A DNA stretch of 58,103 nucleotides. Source: a virus. Each line of letters begins with the position of its first letter. Position 1 is the first letter of the stretch. Positions 10,401 to 19,500 of this stretch are shown piece by piece. Made by a program: the position numbers and the translations under genes. The stretch is taken from positions 1 through 58,103 of the IMG/VR virus record IMGVR_UViG_3300006789_000026, one strand, 5' to 3'. Below the pieces are notes generated by a model. It saw only the letters and a program-made list of their open reading frames with translations, made no database searches and was not told the origin of the DNA.

Positions 10401-12725
10401 AAGATGGTTTCCGATTTGGAACTGAAAATAACTGGCGACAAGAGGCTGACTTATGATCCAGACTGTGCAAGAGAACCACCTTATGACTTGATAGCAGACA
10501 AAACATCACATGCCTATTTGCATGGAATTGTGACCTTGACAATACGAACTTATCTTCTAGAGTTATTTCTGAGATGTACGCCATTGTTTCTTCAGATGAC
10601 ACCAAGTGTCGAGAATTTTGATAATGGACTGGCTTATTTCTTGTTAGATATTATGGAGAAAGGTATCAGAGACACACCATCCAGAGTAAGTTTTAAAAAG
10701 TACTCTAAGGATACTTATTGGTATCTGTTTCTTGAACAAATGGTCCAAACGGCTGAGAGAGAAGTCTTATTAGGAAACTTGCATAAGAATGCTGAACTTG
10801 GGACATTGTTTGAAGATATTGTTGGGACTAAACAGAATTATAGCCAACCTGATAAAGATGATAGAAAGGTACTGAGAAGAATATCAAGAGTTGAAAGAGA
10901 TTCTCAAGGAAATATCACACAAATTAAAATGATGTTTGGCGACACAATGCCTGATGGGTACGAGAATCGAATAAAAACTATCATAAATGCTATAGCCTTT
11001 AACGCTTTTGGTAAAGACTTTAAACAATATCTTAAAAATAAAGAGGCTAGATTTCATGCCGGTCGTATATTGACCATGAAACAGATAAGAAGATATTGTA
11101 AGATATACGAAATATGGAAAACTGAAGAGACCGCAAAAGCTATTAGCGTGTATTTGATAAACCGAGAGTTTAAAAAGTATTTCCACATGTTTAGACAAGA
11201 ACTCAAGAACGAAACTGAAATTTCATCAATAACAAAATATGCCCTTAATCCTGAATCTGGTTTGGCTTTTGGACCAGCGAATAATATTGGTAAAGAAAGA
11301 GTCGAAGGCCAATCCGCTATCAGCAATGAGGCATATGGAGATGTTTTAGACATTGGAACAATGTATGCAAAAGAAGAACTATTCACAGATAAAGAATACG
11401 TCCCTGACTCAGAGTATTACCATAGAACCGGTTTTCTATTGCGAAAATATGTCGTAGTGACGGTCAAACCTGACGTTGACCCTCTGCTTTATACTTTTTT
11501 CGGAGCATATACGGGCAAAAAAATTAGCGTATCAACTTTTCAAGATCTATGGAAGATCTTTCAACAAGACGCTGAGGGTTATTTTGATGATGATGTCTAT
11601 ATTTCTGATTTCTTCGGAAATGCAGAATTAACCGATGGAGGAACTTCATATAACGGCTCTATAGGAATTAGGTTTGGAGTACAACTGTCTCTAGTTTCAG
11701 AACATTTGAAACCTGAAACAATGCCCTCGTTAAGTTCAGATGATTTGAAAACTGTAAAAAATAAGAAAACTGGCTTAATACAGGTTTCCGCTGGTGGTAT
11801 TCCATTTGTATTACCTGCCTTAGACCTTCTCTCCTACGAACAAGATGTGGTGGATAGACCTATTCAAAAGTACATAGAAGAGACCGTCCCAACAGCCAAT
11901 GCCGGAGAGCTTTTGAAATGTTATGTCGATAGAATGTGCGAACTAGAAGAGTATAGATTTATTATGGAATATCTTTTCCCAGTGAAAAACGTTTCCTCTA
12001 TGTTAGTTAGCAATATGTATTATGCTTACATAAATTCTGTCGGAGAGCACCCAGCAGAGCGAACCGATGGTGCAGGCATTGCTGACGATGCTTGGAAAGG
12101 TCGAATAATGGAAAACACAAAAAACAAACTACGACAGCTTTTCTCTACATATTATGACGCGAAAGAGGTAAGTAAGGAAAAAGGTCAAAAAGACAAGCCC
12201 GAAAAGAACTTCAAAAAAGCCTCCATGCCCGATATCAATTTAAATCTGGATATGAAGTCAATCAAATGGTGGCAAAAGAAAAGATTTTATGATCGCCCAT
12301 TTAACAAATTCGACCAAGAGTGTATGGAAGGTGCCGTTGGTTCGTTTAATCAAAACTTGCCCGATGAACAAGTAGCATTTTCTAACGACACAGAATCTGA
12401 TGGGCCAATATCTGAACAAGATGCTGAGCAAGTTGAAACCTCAACCGCTGGTACATATCAGCCCGGAACCGGTAGAGATGAATTTGGAACAGATCCAGAA
12501 AATAAAGTATCAGACGATGAAATACCAGAAAACTATGATCCAAACGGAAGAACAGACAACCCGTTCATAAATATTAACACAGAAGACCCAGAAGATTCCG
12601 GCGCAGGTAACTCAGGAGATGGAACCCTCCTTGACCAAGGAGGGTTCCGAGACAACACCAGAAATGTTCTTGGTGGAGGGGTAGATGAAGAATTCATAGT
12701 TGGAGAAGGTGATGAAACAATTTAA
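4431..12725 (+). CDS. Giant virion-associated protein, 2764 aa, in baseplate cluster
   Basis: One uninterrupted frame of 2764 codons with AGGAGAAA before the ATG. The N-terminus (MGTRRWYLDIGKNFGNADNF) leads into a beta-rich region. A Cys-containing segment follows near residues 262-330 (CESF...RICPTCIPNP). Residues about 920-1060 form a strong heptad-type coiled coil (ELEELQ...IKALEEQIQDL). Residues about 1140-1190 form a strongly amphipathic or hydrophobic helix region (LEQFLKKIVERIIAAMVAFL). The last ~130 residues are acidic and low in complexity. I recognise no enzyme motif. Location between a hub-like peptidase and gp25/gp6 argues for a baseplate or tail component. A tape-measure role is possible but the low helical content outside the coiled coil argues against it. 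A 12-bp perfect hairpin lies in its last 105 bases. Confidence 0.7.
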   Translation: MGTRRWYLDIGKNFGNADNFVRVYLKHRYVIPGGVLTIQDTTNLVDVISFDDGSYELKQNIVNNFRIKFIKKRGDGFQVSTTREDRSNLVVIDFKGGDDNSVNRSERETLFWLWNSINHSFVTYQSHNTAVPRSNSMSIPWTLEAVLYKNNQPVLTAEDYQIPQIGPGVIGSPWSYSSDMQEEGEDLAPFKDADNGDVMFPNGFYFNFDTYETYLDTASVVISILGGGGEVEEETTEPQPDPEANSPNLILDPDGIPSDFSPLQREVCESFLEPDEFEAEARLRICPTCIPNPNFIAPEWYNLNINEVWLNEATCTYNIAVKTESGISWSDYTNSTDSEKEEINAPAIRSAVVKILSYRNKIITDEIVCSNPPTDPLGTCGPRVPQGILDDALIEQQIPSGQGDGTSMSLFGVNAEALQDVSITNPTALELFAKIRNYTTAYAIAGGAFNVNGEIKLLINIPATLIDALPDDVLSEKAEAIQDALASGENASQVTFKGSETKKMFKKKLPNAFKVFGEYQAFFFHTQRGRLKIDTDYDNSTQTIVPFYAIRYENKFEEFYDDLKKLIENNGFNLSNKDNRFKQAYEIRIVFKEPSDLRYSIKSVRARFIGCPFKRCSIGLSKFIEKYNSEETLMAYVSRHNTMLSRLERGMPPWLDFLIENTSPALQVIYGNPSNAVEAQGCLDNTSGTYSDILEDLILDLSMDFSSALEYSLNSLNCRTIANFDPVAYQQTLGQVGGQFSENAEILKVLGDYKKFGESLQGSGQDIVAQTKKVYKKILKDKRTSEKKFFHRLTGKPIKTYVYALRANPKETVGFLLSKINPCSWEALSLDIIRCMMKGMRPIDVLKKAAKKLMGNLSPLEFEDIFLGLPPEVKEEVEQEIRDIVGELPMPWDYARELDAQKKNKTDNQYEEERNPPENPADPAQVSPTELEELQEADNNKKAIRDEIKALEEQIQDLSYAERDLDELSTEETELRRRIDQLTKFIEAGSGPVPTYTLEVVDLESELDDLLEDIAAIRVDYDLLVQKRKELSTKQVSLTSANLAQVEALTNLANNPPDPNKYEQAMRQIIELLAAAYIDLIVDKLNIDELKRLVDGLPGSDIFAPIIAAAACPSKQMLDIWVDASFATLDIDPCKKPNWDIPMLPMIPELGFMKILKVMLEQFLKKIVERIIAAMVAFLMRTLQRTLDNMCDIFQGAGAFLMDAADGDEGSGESSLFQAIADAFCEPNQPGTSFSNSLAPDGYNSGVETFNDLVIQYGGRVPKETVFEWGIGLSEIATASMWKEIFVTGTSSTGLLDVAWEVTQQYPEIQQYIRTQEDLDTFFSSITDVIPTPIQESIQNALDQIVNDRDSLADVCKLFCGDLETGYSEGLGLPDFEVDGPRFEGGFDDILDGFYRGSERDIIKAMDFDGDPFGSDPYCEDIRDLYNSDTLTGKQPLLTEPQIFKELRSEIANSIFGDLEISYVKDLIGDQDSYFNNLLADKENAPLSKGNLFDPSHQFRVKSRFLWPNAADTIRQHKNKWKTARFPLRLTMRIADNLSDAIKVKDGIDEEPTGFLKTVMNKIKGFFKKSFMRFVELFNLDKPTPTNLFPNSVGRSYYESLSDIELLYTSKYNMTSLTEQVVTRKVWLSLGFISDDVIISTPFIKKPDVELKVITNAGDYKVISGYSSFTVYKHNNKKLIDLRDSKQKYSITVSDVTISRPDDRNILDDLGAIVTEPENGLDSGLFKLLVASYEQFTSKTKTRRKLNHIEIEYDTSRYSNLYTAYMQSWKYDHPENYEISDFINSNTIDDYSGPLLNAPPNRWALYRWIKRRADISGIGFLPIIQEFIKKLPNSSNFEHVNMEYDSPNNTDRIYQDIVKTLLSRILMAGGNPNSAVGFMPSKGMRYGYKPNSKIQFTDLLYVNPESNPEDPTSWYYDKDEEDKIIGKSATENNRILFLDPEMYGGSYKEPKIYIKPARHTGVLGLMQDFLPEDDGCEPEAESKLFLREIKKMVSDLELKITGDKRLTYDPDCAREPPYDLIADKTSHAYLHGIVTLTIRTYLLELFLRCTPLFLQMTPSVENFDNGLAYFLLDIMEKGIRDTPSRVSFKKYSKDTYWYLFLEQMVQTAEREVLLGNLHKNAELGTLFEDIVGTKQNYSQPDKDDRKVLRRISRVERDSQGNITQIKMMFGDTMPDGYENRIKTIINAIAFNAFGKDFKQYLKNKEARFHAGRILTMKQIRRYCKIYEIWKTEETAKAISVYLINREFKKYFHMFRQELKNETEISSITKYALNPESGLAFGPANNIGKERVEGQSAISNEAYGDVLDIGTMYAKEELFTDKEYVPDSEYYHRTGFLLRKYVVVTVKPDVDPLLYTFFGAYTGKKISVSTFQDLWKIFQQDAEGYFDDDVYISDFFGNAELTDGGTSYNGSIGIRFGVQLSLVSEHLKPETMPSLSSDDLKTVKNKKTGLIQVSAGGIPFVLPALDLLSYEQDVVDRPIQKYIEETVPTANAGELLKCYVDRMCELEEYRFIMEYLFPVKNVSSMLVSNMYYAYINSVGEHPAERTDGAGIADDAWKGRIMENTKNKLRQLFSTYYDAKEVSKEKGQKDKPEKNFKKASMPDINLNLDMKSIKWWQKKRFYDRPFNKFDQECMEGAVGSFNQNLPDEQVAFSNDTESDGPISEQDAEQVETSTAGTYQPGTGRDEFGTDPENKVSDDEIPENYDPNGRTDNPFININTEDPEDSGAGNSGDGTLLDQGGFRDNTRNVLGGGVDEEFIVGEGDETI
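12621..12648 (+). other. Perfect 12-bp inverted repeat inside the 3' end of the giant gene
   Basis: GGAACCCTCCTT at 12621-12632 pairs exactly with AAGGAGGGTTCC at 12637-12648 around a four-base loop (GACC). It lies in frame within the giant gene, 77 bases before its last base and about 90 bases before the gp25 start. No T-run follows, so it is not a standard intrinsic terminator. The right arm also contains AAGGAGG, a full Shine-Dalgarno sequence that the stem would hide. The RNA would be a very stable stem-loop, suited to processing, transcript-end protection or translational control. Confidence 0.85.
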
Positions 12726-12737
12726 AGGAGATAACAA

Positions 12738-13154
12738 ATGAGTTTTGAACAAGATTTCTTTTCACAAAGATTAATAAAAGATATAACAGTGAAGGTTCCA
12801 TTGGAGATCGGTGGTAACGGATACAAAACAATAACAGAAGATGACTTAAAAGATGCAGTCAATTATGATTTAAAATCAGTCCTTCTCACTAGTAAGGGAG
12901 AACGCTTTGATAAAAACTTTGGTGTTGGTGTGAGATCTTATCTGTTTGAGAACTTCGGATCGGCCAAAATGAATTCGCTACAGCCAAGCATTGTCCGACA
13001 GATATCTAAGTATATGCCTTGGTTATCTCAGTTTAATGTACAAACCCATTCAGATCTTGAGCGACAAGTGTTTTATGTTGATATAAAGTATAAAATAAAT
13101 GAGGCAAATGTAGCAGGTCATTTTAACTTATCGGTTGAACTTTCTAGTATATAA
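12738..13154 (+). CDS. gp25: Baseplate wedge protein, T4 gp25-like
   Basis: The 138-residue product matches the GPW/gp25 family in length (T4 gp25 is 132) and layout. It begins with DFFSQRLIKDITVKVP and has the conserved SVLLTSKGERFDKNFGVGVRSYLFEN core, where loops of the small lysozyme-like wedge fold carry the GER(x)nGVGxxxxLFE pattern. In T4-type phages gp25 holds gp6 and gp7 in each wedge and helps start sheath assembly. The gene is directly followed by gp6, as in T4. AAAGGAG precedes the start. Confidence 0.9.
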   Translation: MSFEQDFFSQRLIKDITVKVPLEIGGNGYKTITEDDLKDAVNYDLKSVLLTSKGERFDKNFGVGVRSYLFENFGSAKMNSLQPSIVRQISKYMPWLSQFNVQTHSDLERQVFYVDIKYKINEANVAGHFNLSVELSSI

Positions 13155-13170
13155 CATTTCTACACTTCAC

Positions 13171-13180
13171 CTATTTATTC
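13171..13180 (+). promoter_or_regulatory. CTATTTATTC motif, site 2
   Basis: CTATTTATTC lies in the 41-base gap between gp25 and gp6, just before GAGGG and the gp6 ATG. The ten-base sequence is identical to that at 40889. Confidence 0.4.
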
Positions 13181-13195
13181 TATGAGGGTTGCAAT

Positions 13196-14995
13196 ATGCC
13201 AAAAAACAAGAACGTTCCAATAAAATATACCAGTAGAGATTTCAATTCCATCAAGCAAGATTTAATTGAACATGCAAAGAGGTACTATCCGGACAATTAC
13301 AATGACTTCTCCGAAGCTTCTTTCGGTTCTATGGTGTTTGACACCGTAGCCTATGTTGGAGATGTTTTATCATATTATTTAGATTATTCAGTAAATGAGT
13401 CTTTCCTAGATACCGCTGTTGAATTCAACAACGTAAGGAAGCATGCAAGGAATTACGGTTACAAGTTTTCTGGAGCTCCTGTTTCACAAGGAGCATTGGC
13501 TTTATTCGTCCTTATTCCAGCTAACTCAGATGGAAACGGACCAGACACTAGTCTAATACCAAGACTGAAAAAGGGTGCTGAGTTTCGCACATCTGGGGGT
13601 GCAACATATACATTACTAGAGGATATAGACTTTAGTGCCCCTGAGAACGACACAATAGCTGTAAAGTTCAATCAAACCACAGGTCAAACAACTCACTTTG
13701 CTATTAGAGCTTATGGCCAAGCTTCTTCTGGAAAGTCTTTTCTTGCCTCCGCTGATCTCACATCAGCCGCATTTGAGAAGTTTCGCAAAGTAAGAGTTGG
13801 AGACTCATCAATAACAGAGATTATAGATGTCGTAGACTCTGAGGGCAATAGATTCTATGAAGTTGATTTTTTAAGCCAAGAGGTTGTGTTTATTGAGACA
13901 ACAAACCCATCTGCACTGACTGATGGCGTAAGGTCTATAATGAAGCCGTATGTTACAGCCAGAAGGTTCACCGTATTCCAAGATGATACTGGGACATATT
14001 TACAATTTGGTTTCGGATCAGATAATGACGATGATTCGGGATTAACAGACCCTTCGCAAGTAGCAGTCAAGATGCATGCTAGAAATCATATTACAAACCG
14101 AGCTATTGACCCTACAAAACTATTAGGAACAGACAAATTAGGTATTTCACCTCAAGGTACAACTTTGTCAATAACATACAAAAAGAACGACAGCACTTCA
14201 ACAAATGCTCCTCCTAACTCAATAAAAGAAGTTTCTTTTTCAAAGATGACTTTTATAGATGAGCCAAGCCTCAGTTCCTCGGAAGTTTCTGAGATCAGGG
14301 CATCATTAGAAATAAACAACGAGGAGGCCATTGTAGGTTCATCGCTAGACTTTACGATTGATGAACTGAAGGTTCGTTCTAAAAACTATTTTGCAACACA
14401 AAACCGCGCTGTAACCAAAATGGATTATGAAGCTATTTCATATAATATGCCCAAGAAGTTCGGACAGTTAAAGCGAGTTAATATCATTAACAATCCTTTT
14501 GCAACGAATAAGAAGTTAGCTATGTATGTTGTTTCAAGCGATGCGAATGATAACCTAGTCGTCACAAACACAGCAACAAAGAGAAACCTAGTTACTTGGC
14601 TGAATCAATATAGTTCCATTAACGATGTTATTGAGATCTTTGATGCAAAAATAATAAACTTTGGTATCAAATTTGAATTTGAAACAGACAAGAGATACGA
14701 CACAACATCCGTTTTGTTTGACGCAACACAGAGAATAAAAGATAAATACGCAGAGAAGTTTTATATCGGAGAACCAATTTATATAAATGATATCTTTTCG
14801 ATATTAAACAAAACACAAGGCGTTGTGGACGTTAAAAAAGTTGAGATAATAAATAAGTTCGGATCAGTATATTCAACCACTCAAGTATATATGGAAGATT
14901 TTATATCTCAAGACGCAACTTACTATAAAGCACCGAAGAACGTTGTCTTCGAGCTAAAGTACCCAGATAACGACATACAAGGACTAGCAGTATAA
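13196..14995 (+). CDS. gp6: Baseplate wedge protein, T4 gp6-like (baseplate J family)
   Basis: The 599-residue protein starts with the gp6 signature: IKYTSRDFNSIKQDLIEHAK followed by DFSEASFGSMVFDTVAYVGD and YYLDYSVNESFLDTA. The remainder is the beta-rich baseplate J-like body, with the conserved NRAVTKMDYEAISYNMPKKF near residue 405 and ATQRIKDKYAEKFYIGEPIY near residue 510. In T4 gp6 dimers join neighbouring wedges into the inner baseplate ring. The gene follows gp25 after a 41-base gap that holds one CTATTTATTC motif. It overlaps the next gene by one base (TAATG). Confidence 0.93.
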   Translation: MPKNKNVPIKYTSRDFNSIKQDLIEHAKRYYPDNYNDFSEASFGSMVFDTVAYVGDVLSYYLDYSVNESFLDTAVEFNNVRKHARNYGYKFSGAPVSQGALALFVLIPANSDGNGPDTSLIPRLKKGAEFRTSGGATYTLLEDIDFSAPENDTIAVKFNQTTGQTTHFAIRAYGQASSGKSFLASADLTSAAFEKFRKVRVGDSSITEIIDVVDSEGNRFYEVDFLSQEVVFIETTNPSALTDGVRSIMKPYVTARRFTVFQDDTGTYLQFGFGSDNDDDSGLTDPSQVAVKMHARNHITNRAIDPTKLLGTDKLGISPQGTTLSITYKKNDSTSTNAPPNSIKEVSFSKMTFIDEPSLSSSEVSEIRASLEINNEEAIVGSSLDFTIDELKVRSKNYFATQNRAVTKMDYEAISYNMPKKFGQLKRVNIINNPFATNKKLAMYVVSSDANDNLVVTNTATKRNLVTWLNQYSSINDVIEIFDAKIINFGIKFEFETDKRYDTTSVLFDATQRIKDKYAEKFYIGEPIYINDIFSILNKTQGVVDVKKVEIINKFGSVYSTTQVYMEDFISQDATYYKAPKNVVFELKYPDNDIQGLAV

Positions 14996-16521
14996 TGGCC
15001 ATTAAAAAATATTTTGCATCAGCGGATACCACAATATCTAACGCTTTTGACCAAACCCTATTATCTTCAAACTCAGCAACAGGCTCCAACATGGGAGCTG
15101 CTGATATATTAGAGACGTTTCAAATATATGGACAAGCATCTTCTTCTTCTGGTCTCTCATCTGAGTTGTCAAGGATACTTGTGCGTTTTGATACGACAGC
15201 GATAGCATCAGATAGAAGTACGGGGGCAATACCGGCTTCCTCAAATGTATCTTTTTATTTAAAACTATATAATGCTGCTCATTCGGAAACAATACCGGAA
15301 AATTATACCATGGCCGTTCAAGCAGTTTCACAGTCTTGGCAAGAAGGTTTCGGTCTGGACATGGTAAATTATACAGATAAAACTTATGGCTTGACTGGTT
15401 CAACTTGGGCATACCGAGGAACAACAGGGGCATGGGCTGTAGCTGGAGGTAAATATCATCAAACGCCAACCTATGACGTCACAATGACCACAGGGTTAGA
15501 AAATATTGAATTGGATGTTACCACCTTGGTCGAGCAATGGTTAGTTGGTACAAAAGACAATGATGGATTTGGAATATCATTATCTAGTTCTTATGAACAA
15601 GAAACAAAATCCTACTATACTAAGAAATTCTTCGCCCGAGGTTCAGAATTTTATTTTAAAAGACCTGTTCTCGAGGCACGTTGGGATAACACGGTACAAG
15701 ATGATAGAAATTCATTCTTCTTGTCCTCTTCGCTGGCTCCTGCCGAAGATAACCTTAATACCATTTATTTATACAATGTTGTGAGAGGAAGGTTACGAAA
15801 TATTCCATCAATTGGAACAGATAGTATTTACGTAAGCATTTACTCCGGCTCATCTGATAATAGCGAACCAGATGATGGACCACTAGATATGGTTGCAGAC
15901 GCCACACACGTTGTCTCTGCACGTCCTAAGGTGGTTACTGGGTCATACGTATCAACTGGTGTTTATGCGGCTACATTTGCATTTACGGGCTCTTCTACAC
16001 TAACAAAAGTGTATGATGTTTGGTTCAGCGGAAGTGAAAACGTAACCAGCGCAGACGGAACCGGAGTAGTCCAGTTACATACAGGTACGATAAATGTAAA
16101 CACGTTAAGTGCAGACATCTATAATCCATCGACGAGATATATCCTTTCTCTTTCAAATCTTCGGGAGAGTTATGGACCTACCGAGACAGCTCGCTTTAAA
16201 CTTTATTCAAGACCTAGAGATTGGAGCCCCACAATATATACAAAGGCATCCAGTGTCCCTGAGACGACAATTATAACCAGCGCTTCATATGAGATATTTA
16301 GATCAACAGATGGTTTGAAAGTCATCCCCTTTGGAACAGGCTCAGACTATCACACAGGTTTATCCTATAATGTAAGTGGAAACTATTTTGATTTGGATAT
16401 GTCCAACTTAGAAAAAGGATACACTTATGGTATGAGATTCTCTTTCTATGATGATGCTGTTGGATCTTGGAACACCCAACCCTATGAATTTAACTTTAAA
16501 GTGAGAAATGATGAGTATTAG
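14995..16521 (+). CDS. Probable virion protein with DNRLRE-like domain
   Basis: The 508-residue protein opens with a domain that follows the DNRLRE pattern: AIKKYFASADTTISNAF, then LSRILVRFDTTAIA, VSFYLKLYNA, a Trp-containing segment (VSQSWQEGFGLDMVNY), and NIELDVTTLVEQWLVGTKDNDGFGISL (about residues 160-195). This beta-sandwich is found in bacterial surface and carbohydrate-related proteins and in phage tails. The rest (residues about 230-508) is beta-rich and Ser/Thr-rich without a clear family. It lies between gp6 and the giant LamG protein, overlapping the latter by 14 bases, so it probably joins a baseplate-to-fibre structure. No catalytic site is visible. Confidence 0.68.
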   Translation: MAIKKYFASADTTISNAFDQTLLSSNSATGSNMGAADILETFQIYGQASSSSGLSSELSRILVRFDTTAIASDRSTGAIPASSNVSFYLKLYNAAHSETIPENYTMAVQAVSQSWQEGFGLDMVNYTDKTYGLTGSTWAYRGTTGAWAVAGGKYHQTPTYDVTMTTGLENIELDVTTLVEQWLVGTKDNDGFGISLSSSYEQETKSYYTKKFFARGSEFYFKRPVLEARWDNTVQDDRNSFFLSSSLAPAEDNLNTIYLYNVVRGRLRNIPSIGTDSIYVSIYSGSSDNSEPDDGPLDMVADATHVVSARPKVVTGSYVSTGVYAATFAFTGSSTLTKVYDVWFSGSENVTSADGTGVVQLHTGTINVNTLSADIYNPSTRYILSLSNLRESYGPTETARFKLYSRPRDWSPTIYTKASSVPETTIITSASYEIFRSTDGLKVIPFGTGSDYHTGLSYNVSGNYFDLDMSNLEKGYTYGMRFSFYDDAVGSWNTQPYEFNFKVRNDEY

Positions 16522-19500
16522 TGATTTTTTCAATAAAAAGATCGTCACCCAAAGTTCTTTGGAAGAAACAACATCTTCCGTAGAATCTCCTGACCTTATA
16601 AAAGAGATCAGTAAAAAGAACCAGACATTTTTTCCAAATGTTAACTTTTCTGATCCTTCAAACTTTGTACACTTCGGTTCTGCGAAAGAATATTATGAAG
16701 GAAGTATTAAAAGAATTTACGAGTCTTATCCATATGATGGCTCTGAAGCTGAAAAGATGGTTTTTGATAGTAAGTCTACCTATCTAGACCAATGGCTATT
16801 AGACAATAAATATCCAAAATCTACCGGATATGCCTTGTTTTCTGCTGAAGAGTGGGGCTCGGCTACTAGCACTATCGACCAATATGCTGTCCCAACAAAC
16901 AAAGAATACATTTATTCAGCTGGAGGAATGCACTCAGCATCACTAACTCAGCATGAGAATCAAGATGATCCAATCGGAAACCATGCATTAAAAGATGTTT
17001 TTAATCTTGGTGTTAAATACGACGCAGATAAGAACCGAACCATCAATTACCGAATGAAGATGGATGATGGTATTACAATTCAGTTTTGGCTTAAGAAGGA
17101 TGCTTTTACTACAACAACCGACAAGGAAGTTATTCTAGATTTATGGAATGGAATTGCTGACTCTGGTTCTCATGATTATGGTAGATTAACCTTGGAGATG
17201 TCCGGTGGAGCCAGTCTAGCAACTACAGGTTCGGTTTTCTACCTAACCCTCCGTTCTGGTTCTTATGGAATTATCAATAGGGCTATTTGCGCTTCATCGT
17301 ACAACGCCTCCTCTATCTCAAATGGAGTCTGGCAACATCATACTGTAACTGTAAAAGCTGCTAACACCAACTTAGATGTGAAATATTATAATAACGGCTT
17401 GCTAAATTTGGCAAGGACATTTCCAACAACCGTTACATTAGCAGATGTTCCTAACAACATAAATGCCTATATTGGTGCGTTGCAAACCTCTGCACAAGGA
17501 ATACCATCAGCTCGTGGAGTAATGGTCGGAGCCGGTAAGCTTTCTGCTTCAATGGATGACTTTCGCTTTTGGAAAAAGACTTTAGATAATGAATACGTAT
17601 ATAATACTTGGTATTATCCAATCGGTGGTGGATCCAACACAGACGACTATAGAACAAACCTAGGAGTTTACTACAAGTTTAATGAAGGAATCACTGGTAC
17701 GTCTTCTCTAGACAGTATGGTGTTAGATTACTCTGGACGTATCGCTAACGGCCTATGGGTAAAAGACAGTGGATACACTGGTGCTGTTTGTAGAAACACT
17801 GGTTCTGCTTTCGCATCCGCTAGTGTTCTTACTGAAGAACCCGGCGACCCGATCATAAGATCCGCCCACTCTTCAGTGCAAAGCTTGCTTATTGAAATGC
17901 AAACTAGTGGTTCTGATTACGATAGGACAAATAGCTCATATATCTATAACTCCCTTCCAGCTTGGATACGAGAAGAAGATGAGGCAAATGATAATATAAA
18001 ATATCTCTATCAAATTTTGGGATCATACCTCGACACCCTATATGTTCAGATATCTGAGATTCCGAAGTTAAAAGATAAAAATTACTTCTCGGCTTCGGCC
18101 GAACCATACCCGTTTACCGAGAGACTGTTAAATGATCGCGGTCTTCTAACACCTAACAGTTTCGTCAATGGTGATGTGATGGAATACTTCTGGGATAGAA
18201 ATAAACACGGGGTACATTATGAACAAACAATAGAGAAGACAAAAAGATTAATCTACAACAATATCTACAACAATATTGATTTCATATTGAAGTCCAAAGG
18301 TACGGAAAAATCTTTTAGAAATCTATTAAGGTGCTATGGTATTGATGATGAATTGGTTAAGCTCAATGTCTACACAGACAACGGAAAACATTATTTAACT
18401 GATCGTTATAAGAACTCTTCTGTCAAAACAAAAGTACTCGACTTAAACAAGGCATCGAGAGTTAATGCATCTGTTACTCAAACCTCATCTAGTATGAACG
18501 CATTGACATTCATCTCAGGTTCTGGAGCTGAGCTTAATGAAAAGTTTTCTGCTTTTTCATTTGAAGCAGGTATAACATTCCCAAAGAAACCCAGTTTTGG
18601 AGAGACTGGTTACTTTTTAGATACCTCTCTTTCATCTTCACTATTTGGATTTCACCAAGCAGTTAGTGGAGCAAATGCTCATTATGGATGGAATACGCCG
18701 GATGATGCAAACTTGCAAGTATATGCTGTTAAAGCTGCTCTAGATTCTGAAAGGGTTAAGTTCGTAGTAACCAACACGGATGCTAGCATATATGCCGAAT
18801 CAGATTATTATGAAGAAGTATACAACGCTGAAAGGTGGAACTTTCAATTATCTATAAAGCCAACTGGATATCCATTCAACGGTAGCGCCACTCACACTGC
18901 TAATCCAACATATGATGTTGAGCTATATGGAGTAACGCATAATTTAGGAGATGTTCGAAACGAGTTTCTAATAGCAAATACTGCGACATACGCCAAAGGC
19001 GTACAGATAATGACTCAACCAAAAAGGGTTTATATCGGAGCACATATCACAGACTTCACAGGGTCCGCTATCACTCCTTCTGATGTCCTATTTGATTCTT
19101 GCCGAGCATGGATGGATAAACTGGAAAACGAGTCTATCAAACAACATAATTTAGATCCAATGAATTACGGTCATGATAAGATATATAATGCGACAACTCT
19201 ATTCAATGTAACTATCTCTAGCTCAGTATGTATTCCGGGAGCAGATTCTCTAATCTTGCACTGGAACTTTGATCAAAATACAGCCGCAAATACAACAGGT
19301 AGTTTCTTTGTTGAAGATTTCTCAAGCGGTTCTACATCAAATCTATATGGCTGGGCAAGTAATATAATAGAAAGAGAGAACAAGGGTTATGGCGTTGGTT
19401 TTCCAAACAGCGATCCAAGCCCTGTCCGAAGCGAATTTATTTTTGCAAGAAGAAAAGAACTTCCTGAGATATCATTTACTGATGACAATATCACTATTAT

